Assembly: GCF_963678635.1 (NCBI RefSeq)
Contig: NC_087063.1
Span: forward strand, 30,580,599 to 30,640,598
DNA: 60,000 bases
From: Symsagittifera roscoffensis
Taxonomy: Eukaryota > Xenacoelomorpha > Acoela > Convolutidae
Direction: 5' to 3'
A program made the translations under genes and the position numbers. Positions 12,800-23,787 of this stretch are shown piece by piece. The notes beneath the pieces are model-generated. The model searched no databases. It was not told where the DNA came from and saw nothing but the letters and a program-made list of their open reading frames with translations. The number at the start of each line of letters is the position of its first letter. Within the stretch, counting starts at the first letter, position 1.

Positions 12800-15050
12800 T
12801 TGTTATTTTATATTCGGCGACACATGCCGTAGTTGACTTGGCAATGGTTGTGGCTGTTTGGATTGTTGCTTCGACGCCACTTGAATTAATGAGATTGGGT
12901 TCCTAAGTCTTGTTTTTAGAGTGCCAGTACATGTTCCTGTTGACGCTCTGGTAAGTGGAAGTTTTTTCTTTGTGTCCCATCTGATGTTGCTTGGCTCCAT
13001 TACTTTAGTTTCTGAAGATGATGGTGATATTTTTCTGTCCGTGGCTGATGACGCTGGTATATCCAATTGCTTTTTTTCTTTTGACAATGCTTCAGTTCGC
13101 CTAACATGTGGTCGCGTATTACTCTAACCAGTTGTTTTCTGAGGTAGCTCTTGTAATGCCTGATTCTTTTGCATGCTATAAAGTCACTTAGTTTTGTTAG
13201 TCCACAGTTATCGTAAATTTTCGGATTAAGTACTAAATCGAATCCACTGTTTCTCAAGAGACGTGGCTGCTTCCCAAATTTTTGCAATAATCGGTGTGTG
13301 GGGTGTATGTCAGTGTTTTCCCGTCTTGAGTTTTGTAATTTTGTTGAAATTTTTCTAGGATCATTTATCTTCTATGATGTACTCACGGTTTTTCGAGCTA
13401 ATTGTCTAATTTTTAAGCCTTAATTATTTCTGATTTTGTTTCTACCTCTCTTAGCATGTTATGGGTTTCTGTTTTGAATTGCTTAAGTTTTGAACCTTGG
13501 CCCTCTGTCATATTGCAATCCCGATTGATTAATTCTGGGTCTTGAACCACCGGCCTCCTACGCCTAACCATTGTTTTGTCCTCCGTCCAGCAGTCCACAT
13601 CATCGTGCACCTGCTCTGGGTTTTGTGGCGGTCTCTCAATTTTTTTGTCCAAATTTGCAGATAATTTTTCGTTATCCCAACTCAAAAAGTTTTGGTTGCT
13701 CGTTGTAGCTAAGATAGATGCAACTGTATTTGGTCTTTTACCAAATACAGAAAGTTTTTGTAACATCGTAAGGTGTTATTCTCAGTGTTATTATCATTTC
13801 TGCTACATCCGATGCTTACTTATACATTGTGTTTTTTTAATCTACTCTCATTACTCCAAGTCGTATTTTTAGTGTTTGAATGAACCGCTCCTCTATGCCT
13901 ATTCTCTGTGATTATCTAACGTTGCAAAAAAAATTATTTTGTTATCTTCTAACAGATTTTTTGCTCTAATTGTCTGGACTCTATATCATTGTCATCCATA
14001 ATGGGAACTGCGAAATCCTAATGGATCTCCTCATTTGGAGGTACAACCCTATCAAATCTGAATGGTGTTTCACTCCTATAACTGCCTTAAAAATTTTACT
14101 TGGTTCTCTATACTGTTTGCAGTTCTGTTCCACCGCCAAGATTGCTCGGTGAATAAGTGGCAACTAAATATCGTCCTCTATTTCAAGCATCGCGTCTGTT
14201 CTTGAGTTTGTGAGATGCGCACTTTCTATATCTGTGTCGCAAAGCTGGGTAGGGTAATCTAATACTAAGCCTTCATCATGAACACTGAGCCTGATGGTTC
14301 AAGAATATAGTTCTTGATTTTAAAGAAAAAATGTCAGTACAACATCTTGATTGGCTCCCAATCACGTTCCTCCATAAAATGAATAAATGGTCTCAAGCTT
14401 TTATTTTTGCTGGTTGCGAAGCGGTAGCCTTCCGTCATAGTTCTTTGCGTTGATTTCGCCGGTGTCAAAATCTCATTGTGTATCGCTAAAACCAGTTGGT
14501 GAGTTCTCATTTCTTCTTGATCCCTTCAGGCTTCAGTTATTTCGTGTTTGATAGTGACAGGTTCATGTTTTTTTTCTGTTCTTGCTATTTTTTTTCTTGG
14601 TCTCTTTGGGTGCCGCTATTCTGATGCTTTTTTAGCTGGGTAATAGCAGGCTATGCTGGTTGATTGAGTAGTTTTCTTTCTTTGCTGCTCGTTGTCATCT
14701 AGATCAAAAAACAAACTTTTTGTGTTTCCTCCCGGTCGGGCCTGATTGTTACGTACATTTTTTGTTCAGTTTGTCCTTCTTGGATCCATTTTTTGCCTTT
14801 CTTTTATGCAACTGAATCGTCTGCTTTTCTAGTGTTCCTGTTGGGTTTTTTTCCTGATGAAATGCAAGCTCCTCTTGATTGGGTGAATTATTTTCATCTC
14901 TAAGTGGGTTGTTTGCTTGTAGATTTTTCCTCTTCATCTCGCGTTGCTCAGTCTTTGCCACTATGGTATTGGTTACCTGTATTACACTGAGTCGTGCACC
15001 CCTCTTGTTCTGGCGCAATCGTCCATTGGACTGGGCTTGCTCATCAGACT
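12800..15050 (-). pseudogene. Decayed retrotransposon pol remnant, integrase region
   Basis: Reading the minus strand in shifting frames gives, in order: a segment with LVLDYPTQLCDTDIE (about 14285-14205); a zinc-finger-side segment with EQNCKQ (14163-13981 frame); an integrase-core start with PPNEEIH and DFAVPIMDD (about 14050-13960, one internal stop); a jump to an integrase C-terminal segment EERFIQTLKIRLGVMRVD (about 13897-13838); then basic and acidic tail sequence (13766-13413 and 13287-13000 frames). I recognise this order from gypsy-like integrases. About 100 residues of the catalytic core, including the second acidic residue, are missing. A lysine-rich open segment at 15018-14749 may be part of the same element. 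There are many frameshifts and stops, so it is an old dead copy. Confidence 0.6.
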
Positions 15051-16340
15051 GGTTTGACTATCTTCTGACGTGCTTATCTCATCCGGCGTAATTATTGATT
15101 GAGAGTTTCTTTCCATGTGGACTTGTTACTTTTGTCTGCTTGGGTGGGTCCATTCTAGGTTTGTCAATGTGTAAGCAGAGAATTCTTTTGCTAAATTTGA
15201 ATGACTTTCAGAAATTGTTTTATTGAAATTTTCAGTTAACTGGTTCGTGTTCATGTTTAAGACGGAGTCAATTTGTTTACGCTTTTTTTCGCTCGTCAAT
15301 CAATTTCTTTGGTGTTCATCTCCGATTGGCTAAATCATTGAACACTAAGTTATCCAAGTTTTCTAATTTTATCATAGATGCGGTTCTTTTGGCTACCTCA
15401 AACTCCTTATGATTGGATGCTGACAGCGCCGGACTGACTGGGTCTCGTGACAAGTAGACAAGTAATCCCATCTTCGATCACGCCAAATGTTTAATATTGA
15501 AGTTGAATCGTAGCAATCTATCAGTTCATCTGGTTAGCCTTGATTGTTCTGTCTATCAGTGACTTCGATTGGCCGTAAGATGTAGTTTACAACAGAGTTT
15601 TAAAATATCACAGACTGCATTGTTTTGAAGAAAGTCAGCTTCCATCTGAAGAAACAGGAGTGATTTGTCATGAGCGTAGTGCAACGCGGGTATCACTGGG
15701 CGAGTGTCGGTGCAACGACTGAAATTTGAATTAAACAAATTTCGATATTTAAATTGCTTTTTATATTCAAAAATAATAAGCGCTAAAGTAGTCTCATTTT
15801 TGATTAACGAATTATTTAAAGACTCAATTACTATAGAAGGGTAACCGACTGATTATGTAAGATTCTGAGTTTTTCTGATTTTCCCGGGCTTCCCCGTTTT
15901 CCCCATAAATGTTGGTAATGTTAGCTGAGCAAGATTACAGATCTTGTCAGCTCCGTTTCTTTATACATGTCATATAATCTTGACAGCGGTATACAAGAAT
16001 TTGTATAACCTGACAAGTCGTTTGTCTTAGTGTAATTATCGTTAAATATTTCGTAAATCTTCCTAAATCAGCTAATTCCTAAGTAATACTGGTAAAAACC
16101 AAACAACCGATGAAAATCGGAGCCTTTTTGCACTATCGCTAAGAATTAGAGGATAAGACCTCCTCAGTAATACGGACCTGTTCAGAAATTATGAGTGGTC
16201 ATGGGGCATTTGTGGTCCATTAGAAAACAGTGCTCCAGAAAAAGCGAAAACGGAACAAACTCTGATAAGTAGAAACATCAAAACTGAGAGACAGTTTATC
16301 ACATCTTCAAAAAAGGCTCAAATTATGGAAATTGCTTATC
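15051..16340. other. Spacer, no gene seen
   Basis: AT-rich DNA between the decayed integrase and the coding remnant at 16350. A few short inverted repeats occur (for example around 15925-16010, AGATTACA/TGTCAGCT-type). No supported gene or complete element. Confidence 0.5.
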
Positions 16341-16349
16341 AGAAACAAA

Positions 16350-16660
16350 AGCTGACAATAAATCCAGCATCACAGAAAGCAGCATCGAACTGGATAAGTG
16401 TGCTACACTTAAAAAAGTACAATTTTCCCTCAACAAATCAGAATTGAAAGATGGTTTACATATGAGATATGGATGGGAACCCCACCAAGCAATCCACATA
16501 CATGCCCATGTAGACATCCGTTCACACTGACCCACTCTCTGCATTGTCCCAAAGTAGATACCCTCACCTAAAACATATCGAAATTCGCGATACCTCTGCT
16601 ACACTCCTAGACGAAGTATGCCATGATGTTGAATTGGAGCCGAAACTTCTATCGTTGGAA
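16350..16660 (+). pseudogene. 5' half of a repeat-associated coding remnant interrupted by element A
   Basis: In shifting + frames this reads a segment with AASNW and MRYGW, then a CPC...H...C segment (CPCRHPFTLTHSLHCPK), then HIEIRDTSATLLDEVCHDVE ending in LLSLE at the LTR edge. This order (ASNW...LRYGW...CxC...H..C...IRD...EVCxDV..EP.L) is one I recognise from a very widespread repeat-associated protein family in animal genomes whose function I do not know. At least two frameshifts are present, so it was probably already dead. It continues at 40284 on the far side of element A. Confidence 0.6.
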
Positions 16661-17546
16661 TGTGCCATTCTGCCAGATGGCACAGCGCAACCTTCCGGCG
16701 ACACGAAATAAAACGAATAAAGGCTTTAGGAACGAAAAAGTATTGCGAAGGACGGTAGGAATATTCTAGAATTTTTATTTTTAAAATTTCGATTGAATTG
16801 TGGATATTTCTCAGAAATACAAAAAAGACGGCCATTTTGACGAAAAACGACGAAAAAACAGAAGAACGACGACAAATATTGTGGAAAACGGTCGCACAAG
16901 AGACGAAAAACACAAAGCCTCTGATCGTGGCAACAACACACGATAAGACTCTTAGCAGTGGAGATTGGTGGAGAAGGAAGCTTCAGTGGGGAAGAAATAT
17001 TCCACGGAACCCTCCCGTGCCACAAATTGGAAGAGATAAGAACGTGATCTCAGGAAGATTACGGGAGAGGAGGCTTGGTACCCCAGAGACTGTTTTATGT
17101 GAAGGGACTATATAAAACTGACTTTGTAGCTACTTGGATGTCGTAGAAGTCTGAATTAACATCGGTATAATTTGATATTTTAGAATATGAGTAGCTAGAA
17201 AGAGGAAAGGGTCAATCCATCTCCAATGGATTTAATATAGAACTGTCACACAAAAACATATTAAAATAGGTTGTTCGAGCCGTGTTTTTAATGACAATTA
17301 CGTAGTCTGAGGATCCGAGACTCAGCTATGTGGTTGTGTTCGCATGTAAACGAAAGCTGATCAAAAGTCGTTTGACTGATGGCCTAAAAATAGTAACTTT
17401 TTACTTAGCCCTAAACAGACCAGAAAATCAACTGGCAAGGTCGAGACGGTGAAAAACGAGTAGGATTAAGGTAACTGACGCCTGCCAGTCGTTAATAGGT
17501 ACTTTTTCTACGCTCCGTCGCTGTGTAGTATTTGGGCGAATGTTAC
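16661..17546 (+). repeat. 5' LTR of element A
   Basis: 886 bp, starting TGTGCCATT and ending AATGTTACA (TG...CA ends; the 9-bp ends are inverted repeats at 7 of 9 positions). A direct copy lies at 39397-40283. By eye I count about 19 substitutions between the two, about 2% divergence. Bases 16662-16683 can fold (GTGCCAT...ATGGCAC). It has a TATA box at 17109. Open frames inside the LTR are not genes. Confidence 0.92.
17109..17117 (+). promoter_or_regulatory. TATA box of the 5' LTR
   Basis: TATATAAAA, about 450 bp into the LTR and unchanged in the 3' LTR copy (39845-39853). It would place transcription start a few tens of bases downstream, with U3 to the left. The position is inferred from sequence only. 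Confidence 0.6.
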
Positions 17547-19329
17547 ATAGACGTTTTTATGGCGCTCCTGGGTGGGCCTGTCAAAGGCATAAGACCATCA
17601 TGATCAGCAAGCGTTTCAGCGACGAACCCTCCGCTCCGGGCGCATGCCCGAGTTAGAGGCCTTAATGACCATTATTGTACTAGGGGGAAGGTGCGTACCC
17701 TCCGTCCAGTACTATTTAGCTTTTTAACTTAGTTAACACCGAAAATTCCGGGGGCCGGAGGGTTAGGTGGGAAATTTAGAGCCCGCTTGTCCCGAGGTCC
17801 CAGGACCAAAAACAATTAAAGAGAGAGCGTAAAACCAAACAAAAATAGTGCATAATCAAGAAAAAGCCAAAAACAAATTTATTTGAAAACAAAAAAGTAC
17901 AAAAAACAGTAAAAAATCCAAAAAAGACCAAAAACAGTAAAAAACGTAAAGTGACAGTTTATATGTTATTTCCGGACGAGATGTGATTTGAACTTCCTAT
18001 TTGTTGTTGTTTCAGATTGATTTATATCGTTTCTGATAGAAAGATTGTGTGTTTTGGTGAAGGGTTGGATACCCTCCCTTGAGTGTAATTTGAGTATTTA
18101 AGCACGTTAATGGTGATTTTGCCGGTGACCGGAGGGTAGAGTGGCAAGCTGACCGACGTGTTCCACACTCAACAGGGACATAGGGACAACATCCACAACG
18201 ACTGTTGGGTATCGTTGAAGCAATTTTAGTATCGTTCGGGTACTATTTCATTAAAACTTAAGTGGTGGGTGGCACGATTGGCGCGGTCCGATTGTACCCT
18301 CCATCGATTACAAATTTCCGAGTTAAGGGTCTTAATTCGGGTATTTTGGTGCAAAGGAGGGTATAGTACTATTCATTAATGACTAATAATAGATTATTGT
18401 CCTTACTATATATTACTTATCTCCTATTTGGACCCAAGAAACACCAAAATTTTGTCGAAAATTACTGATTTTTGACAAACTATAGAACCCTAAATTTTTG
18501 GATATCCGAGCTTTTCCGAACAGCAAAAAGCTTTTATATTGGGAGTAGCTACCTATTTCGATCCCCCTAACTAAAGAAACCGCGTGAGAAAAGACTCAGT
18601 AAAAGTTGAAAAAAAAACAAAATTTTTCGGTCAAAATTTCGATAATTTTCTGAATTTTGTCAATCAGTTTTGGGGATCGAGTTTTTGAGTTTTTAGAGTT
18701 AGAGCAATAAAATTTTTTGTATTAGGAGCGTGCTAGCATAACGTGCTCGGCTGCCAGAAAAATTCTTGAGTAACCCTCCGATTAGCTCCCTGGATAGAGC
18801 TAACGACTTAAGGATTGGAAAAGGAAGGAATCGGAGGGTCCAAATTTGATAGTTATTGGCCAAATTTTTGTCTCCAAACCAATTTTGGTCCGGTTTTTTG
18901 CATTATTCCAGTGCCGTACAGGGCTACTACGCTCGTTTCAATTATTTTTAGGCACTTTCAATAAGAATTGCGGAAAAAGTGTCTCAGAACCTATATAGGT
19001 GGTGAAAAAAGGCCATTTGGACAAACACGTTTTTGGCAATTTCTCAAAGACTAGTCAACCGATTGGAATAATTTTGGTACCATAAGTCGACGTTTTGGAC
19101 CATTTTTCCGGACCGCAACCGTTTTTGGGTTGATAATCTCGGAAAAGAAAAATTTTTTAGAATTTGTTGGTTCGGAAGGTCCAAATCACAGGTAACCCTC
19201 CGAGCGACAGAAAATTTTATCAAAACACCTTTTATCCAACTGGGAAGGTTGACCGTGTCAGCCAACCTAGTTTTAAGTCAGGTGGACCGCTTTTAGAGAC
19301 TTTATCGCTGTAACATAACCTTTTTTCTT

Positions 19330-19700
19330 GATTTTTGGGTAACCCTCCGAAGTAACCCTCCGGAGTCAGCTAAACCCCTTAGCAACCCTCCTTAGTGGAA
19401 AATTTCCACGAGATCATTCAAAGAAGTTAAAACAGTCCCCCATAGAGTATTTAGCTTGTTTTGACGCTTCCTGAAGTTAATTGAAGGCCCTTCTAATCGA
19501 GGTTCAGAAATTTGAAAATTTTAGAGGTACCCTCCGAAGTAACCCTCCGGAGCATATTAAGCATCCTATTGACCCTCCTTAGCAAATTAAGGGGGACCCT
19601 CCGAAGTAACTTGGGTGATTAAGGTACCCTCCGCGGTAACCCTCCGAGGTAGGCCAAGTGTCTTAACAACCCTCCGAAGTAACCCTCCGGAGTGTCTTAA
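19330..19700 (+). repeat. Minisatellite of ACCCTCCGAAGTA-type units in the leader
   Basis: Clustered copies of GTAACCCTCCGAAGT and GTAACCCTCCGGAGT, often as adjacent pairs (19340, 19531, 19624, 19669), separated by short spacers. The unit is the same motif that is scattered singly through the rest of the leader. Confidence 0.8.
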
Positions 19701-19939
19701 ACCTTCTAGACAACCTTCCTTGTTAGAAACTTGAGGAAACCTTCTGTGGCAATTTGGGAAACGGAAAATATCCATTTAATTAAGATCATATTAGGGTATT
19801 AGGCGCGCTTATTAGGATCATAGGAGCCCATCTTGACCCGGAAATTTGTGATCAACTTTGGATTCTAGATCGGGTGTATCAGAAGTACCCGAACAAAATT
19901 TTTTTTTATTGTGATTTTGGTTGTGTGGTTGCCTTGAGT

Positions 19940-20040
19940 TACTTAATAGGAAAGTTCGGGCAATCCGGGAACAAGTAAAGGAATACCTCGGTGAGTGTAT
20001 TAGGCAAATACACACTCACTTGAGAAGAAAAGTTGTTCCC
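19940..20040 (+). promoter_or_regulatory. Structured leader RNA motif, copy 1
   Basis: Begins with TTCGGGCAATC (19955-19965). Outer stem GGGAACAA (19967-19974) pairs with TTGTTCCC (20033-20040). Inner stem GTGTATT (19995-20001) pairs with AATACAC (20007-20013), and GTGA pairs with TCAC around it. ACTTGAGAAGA follows. The same architecture with different stem bases recurs at 20125 and 48400. Confidence 0.75.
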
Positions 20041-20124
20041 TACTCTCGTGCACTTGGAGCAGTCCGGGTGTGGGAGAGCTTTTTCTTAGACTATAGAAAT
20101 TTTCGATCAGAGGTTGCCTTGAGC

Positions 20125-20223
20125 TACTTAGTAGGACAGCTCGGGCAATCGCAGGGCACCTAAAAGAAGACCTCGGTGGGTGTATTAGGAAAATACACAC
20201 CGACTTGAGAAGACTGTGTCCTG
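20125..20223 (+). promoter_or_regulatory. Structured leader RNA motif, copy 2
   Basis: Has CTCGGGCAATC (20140-20150). Outer stem CAGGGCAC (20152-20159) pairs with GTGTCCTG (20216-20223). Inner stems are GTGTATT (20180-20186)/AATACAC (20192-20198) and CGGT/ACCG around it. ACTTGAGAAGA is conserved. It also shares the upstream block GGTTGCCTTGAG with copy 1, so copies 1 and 2 are a tandem duplication of about 185 bp. Confidence 0.75.
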
Positions 20224-20303
20224 GGCTTTGTTCTTTGGGATCGTTCCGATTGAGGGAAGTCTTTTTCTTTAAGACTAAGTTTTATTGATCTGTTTCTAAA
20301 TCA

Positions 20304-20348
20304 TCACTGCTTTTTATCAAAGATTGTTTAATTTTAACAAAGCAGTGA
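20304..20348 (+). promoter_or_regulatory. 10-bp hairpin upstream of gag
   Basis: TCACTGCTTT (20304-20313) pairs perfectly with AAAGCAGTGA (20339-20348) over a 25-nt AU-rich loop. It lies about 350 nt before the gag start. Role unknown; it could act in packaging or translation. Confidence 0.5.
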
Positions 20349-20694
20349 CTTGATAAATTGTGTGGCATAAATTGATACTGGCAAAAGGTCGCTGTCACCT
20401 GTAGGATATTCTTATCTGATTATCCATTGTGTTTTGTGTGTTGATTATATCTTGTGAAAATTTTGTGATACTGTTATACTATACAACAGGGTTGAGTTAG
20501 CATTATATCAATACTGAGCAGACCCTGTGTGTGTAACTCTAACTGAGTCACTAAGATTGTCATTGAGAAACCTAAGAGACATTCTTGATACTTACGAGAT
20601 CGAAGATGTAGCGTTAAGTAATTCAACTTGAACTTGTTTGCGGTACGTGTGCATCGCCATTAAATCATACGAATATTGTTTTTTGTCACAAAGC

Positions 20695-22710
20695 ATGCAA
20701 CGCAGGGACTCGTTAGGATCGACTACTAAGATTCCCAGGCTGAGCAAGGACAGCACGCGAAATTTTAAAACTAGGCGTAGTCAGTCCTCGTTTAGCAGCG
20801 CCTCCGACGTGTTTGCCGAAACCGAATCGACTAAAGGTCAACCTGATCTTGCAGTGAGCGAAATGAAATTAAGGAGCGAGAAAAACCTCGATGGCGATCA
20901 AAGGCGGAGCGCCGAAGCCGGAACCGCGAGCGAAACGCTTGTGGACCCCTTTGACGAAGGAGAACGGACGCTTATTCGACCCGACTTTGAGCCAAGCGAG
21001 GACCTCGAGCGGGAGGAAGTCGAGAGGACGGAGGAGACCTCGGAGCGTTCCGAGGTCCAGCCGCGAGAGGAAGTGTTATTCAAGGGAATGTCCAAATCGG
21101 AGACCAAGAGTCATAGGTGGAGGAGAGAATATTCACATTCGGCTAATACCCACTCATCTCTGGCCAAGCAGAGTAACAACGCGATGATGTCGAGTATAAG
21201 CCCGAGTGAAGAACAACCGGGTTCGAAGGCCAGGAAGAGTTGGAAGTCTTTGTACGATGAGCGCATGGCGTCACTACGAACTGAAGGTTTATCTTTTAGT
21301 TATGACTACCCGGAGATAACCCATCCGGATGTGAACTTCACACCGTGCCCAAGGAACGGCATGAGCAGGAAGGCGTCGCCCGCCTCGCCGACCAGGCTCA
21401 TGTCAGATGGGATAACGATGGGAGCGTCATCAACGTTCGACAGATTGATGACGTCGATGAGCAAGCAAAAAGGCGGTGCGTCATCAAGCACCAGGCTGCA
21501 GCCGCAGTTGACCTCATCTTCTTTGGGACTAACCCCGTCATTTGGGGTCACTGGCGACATAAGTGACATGTTCGCTGGCGTAATGAATGGTCTGGATGAA
21601 CTGAGACGGGACATGACTAGGAGAATAGATCAGGTTGACGAGAGAGCTCACCAGGGTCGAGAGAATCTGAGAGATGAACTAACGCACGCGAAGTCGCAGG
21701 CGAGGGTTGATCAGGCTCAACTGATTCGCAACACCGATCAATGCCTGGCGGAGAGCCTGGCACAGGCAAACAAGGAGTCACAGGAAAGAGAGGCTAGGAT
21801 GACGAGAGAGATCGATCGATTGTTGAACGATCATGATAGTACCTACGCCCACACGATGACTAGCCTGGAGAAAAAGTTAGATGCCAAGTCTGACTTAATG
21901 ATGCGGAAGCTTGACGCGATCCTGAATGGGAGCAATTGGCAGGAGCGTTCCAACCAAAGGGAGTGCTCACGCCATGCGAATGATGAAGATGGTACGGGCA
22001 GCAACGCCAGAACCCAGCAAAGCTCGAGAAGAAACTACGAACCTAGGAACAAGGAGCGGCCAAGGGCAGCCCCGTCGAGGCCTGGCTGGACGAACCCAGT
22101 CCCGCCGGAGGCAGATGCTACCCCGGAGACAAGGTTGCCAACTGTGCCACAAGTCAGTTCAGTACCAGATCTGACTACAGTCTCACAGGACACAACGATG
22201 TATGCCTCGATGTTTGAGCCTCTAAACAGATCTCTCGAAACATTCATCGCCAAACTCTCGAAGTCAACCGAGAGAGGAGAGAGGTCAAGAAGGACACTGA
22301 AAAAGCCGAAGTCATATAAGGACGAGTCAGACGGCTGCATTGATACTTGGATAGAGGTGATGAAGTTACACTTTGAGGAAGAGAGTCTCTCCAAGAAACA
22401 AGAGTGCAGCACGCTAACGAGCAACCTGGAGGGTACGGCACTAAATTGCGTAATGGCGAAAAGAACCAATGAGAGAGACAGCGCTCGCAAGATATTCGAC
22501 ATCCTGCTGAATCGTTTCGGCTCTGGAGTACAATGGCACCAGGCTATGGTGAAATTCGAAAAGAGGCGTCAAAGAGATGACGAATCCATAGATAAATATT
22601 TGGACGACCTTGAGTTGCTTAGGAGGAGAAGCAATCCCGATGAGAGAATATCCGAGCGGAACTTGGCGATTGCTTCGAAGTTCATGGACGGAGTAAAGAG
22701 TGAGGAGTAG
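20695..22710 (+). CDS. gag: Gag of element A (matrix/coiled-coil/capsid part)
   Basis: The first ATG in the long frame is at 20695 (MQRRDSLGS...). The start of element C's gag (48916) resembles it (KIPRLS against RIPKLS), which supports this start. Codons 1-300 are low-complexity, charged and Ser-rich. A long alpha-helical, probably coiled-coil stretch follows (about residues 290-420, repeated E/R/Q/L). After a basic linker comes a capsid-like domain (about residues 540-671) with DTWIEVMKLHF, a LEGTA motif and YLDDLELLRRR, typical of retrotransposon Gag. It forms the particle core. The frame ends at an in-frame TAG (22708-22710) and then continues open in the same frame, so this stop is probably a mutation. 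Confidence 0.85.
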   Translation: MQRRDSLGSTTKIPRLSKDSTRNFKTRRSQSSFSSASDVFAETESTKGQPDLAVSEMKLRSEKNLDGDQRRSAEAGTASETLVDPFDEGERTLIRPDFEPSEDLEREEVERTEETSERSEVQPREEVLFKGMSKSETKSHRWRREYSHSANTHSSLAKQSNNAMMSSISPSEEQPGSKARKSWKSLYDERMASLRTEGLSFSYDYPEITHPDVNFTPCPRNGMSRKASPASPTRLMSDGITMGASSTFDRLMTSMSKQKGGASSSTRLQPQLTSSSLGLTPSFGVTGDISDMFAGVMNGLDELRRDMTRRIDQVDERAHQGRENLRDELTHAKSQARVDQAQLIRNTDQCLAESLAQANKESQEREARMTREIDRLLNDHDSTYAHTMTSLEKKLDAKSDLMMRKLDAILNGSNWQERSNQRECSRHANDEDGTGSNARTQQSSRRNYEPRNKERPRAAPSRPGWTNPVPPEADATPETRLPTVPQVSSVPDLTTVSQDTTMYASMFEPLNRSLETFIAKLSKSTERGERSRRTLKKPKSYKDESDGCIDTWIEVMKLHFEEESLSKKQECSTLTSNLEGTALNCVMAKRTNERDSARKIFDILLNRFGSGVQWHQAMVKFEKRRQRDDESIDKYLDDLELLRRRSNPDERISERNLAIASKFMDGVKSEE

Positions 22711-23787
22711 AAGATGATGTTGGCCACACACTTCACCCTGTCACTTGACCAGGTACCCACGCCCGTTGATTTGCGCATGAAGTCACGCGAGTATTTGCTC
22801 ATAAAGCCGAGGGCGCAAAACCATTACAGCAATTATGGTAACTATAGCGGGACAAACACTGGTGCGAATTCCAGTTGGTACAAACCTCGCGATGATATGG
22901 ATAAGAGGAGATCGTGTGCGAATTGTGGTTCGATGGACCATCACGTTTCCGCGTGTTCTGCATACAAACAGAACATGAAGGCAATATGCTACTTCCTCGA
23001 GGACGCCGACGCGACCGACGAGGATCACGAAGAGTACGTCAGAGGGCTCATCATGAAATATGGTCCAAGGTGTTTCTTCTGTAATTTGGAGTGACACTTC
23101 AAGTCGGATTGTACTCAATTTTGGGATGCAGTGGCGGACGCGAAACATCCCCGCCACGAAGAGGCGCTTTCGGGTGTCAAGGCCAGTCGAGCACGTCTGA
23201 TGAACGAGGCCGAGTCTCGGAGAAAGGAGACGATACCGAGCACCTTCACGACGAAGAAGGTGAAGACACTGCCTGATGAGGTGGTAGCCTCGAACCTGGA
23301 GGCAGAGTCGTCTAGCCCACTCAAGGTGGGTTACGGCCTGGCGGCAAGGACAGCACTGCAGAATGTCAAACAGGACCTAGCCACGAAAGAAGTGGAGCAA
23401 TGGGTAAGGTCGGAGCTGGAGAGCACAGATCTTCGGGAAAGTTTTAATATTCTGGGTAAAACGACGAAAGTAGAAGACAAAGAGGAACCCAGAAAACAGG
23501 GACTAAAACTGAACGTTATATCTGGGAGAACCTTCGGCATGACGAAGGAGGGGACGAAAATAATGTCCATTATCTCACTCGCAGGGCACCAGGTGGTCAA
23601 GAACTTGAGTGAACCATCTGAGATTACACTAGTCCACCTGGACATCTATGCCGACTACCTGAAGGAGAAAGATCCCAAACTGGACTCCAGGGCAGTGCGA
23701 GCGCTGCTCACAACGGGAGGTCCGAGGCTGATGAAAGTGGATGGACATTATATCGATGCCCATAGCCCTTACCCGATTCTAATGTGA
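22711..23787 (+). CDS. gag: Nucleocapsid zinc knuckles and pre-protease region of element A
   Basis: Continues the gag frame. A first CCHC knuckle (CX2CX4HX4C, CANCGSMDHHVSAC, about 22917-22958) is intact. A second CCHC knuckle near 23074-23115 is interrupted by an in-frame TGA at 23092-23094, at the fourth residue of its X4 spacer. The frame then stays open to TGA 23785. It ends in a conserved segment just before the protease (KVDGHYIDAHSPYP). The next about 140 nt (23784-23923) continue in another frame (IYIGQEELKVRR) before the original frame resumes at 23926. Nucleic-acid binding is inferred from the knuckles. Confidence 0.8.

Larger units (their letters stand above)
17547..20694 (+). promoter_or_regulatory. 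Long non-coding leader of element A
   Basis: 3.1 kb between the 5' LTR and the gag ATG with no credible ORF. It carries dispersed ACCCTCC(G) motifs (about 17627, 17696, 18068, 18296, 18774, 19194) and complementary (C)GGAGGGT motifs (about 17757, 18129, 18356, 18834), a minisatellite (19330-19700), two copies of a folded motif (19940-20040, 20125-20223) and a hairpin (20304-20348). It is alignable in blocks to the leader of element C (40.9-42.4 kb and 48.4-48.5 kb), which shows it is an old leader and not an unrelated insertion. The tRNA primer site is not clear: TGGCGCTCCTGGG at 17560 is only a weak candidate. Confidence 0.7.

Noticed and set aside
16798-17115. ORFs of about 100 codons inside the LTRs (also 39534-39851)
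   Set aside because: They lie across LTR U3 and the TATA box, are present on both strands and have no domain features. They recur only because the LTR is duplicated.
17560-17576. tRNA primer-binding site starting TGGCGCTCCTGGG
   Set aside because: It starts 13 nt from the LTR, and the bases expected to pair with the T-loop do not fit a standard tRNA. Kept only as a weak candidate.
22035-22502. Antisense ORFs across gag, pol and ORF-X
   Set aside because: They are shadows of GC-rich sense coding sequence, and none carries a recognisable domain.
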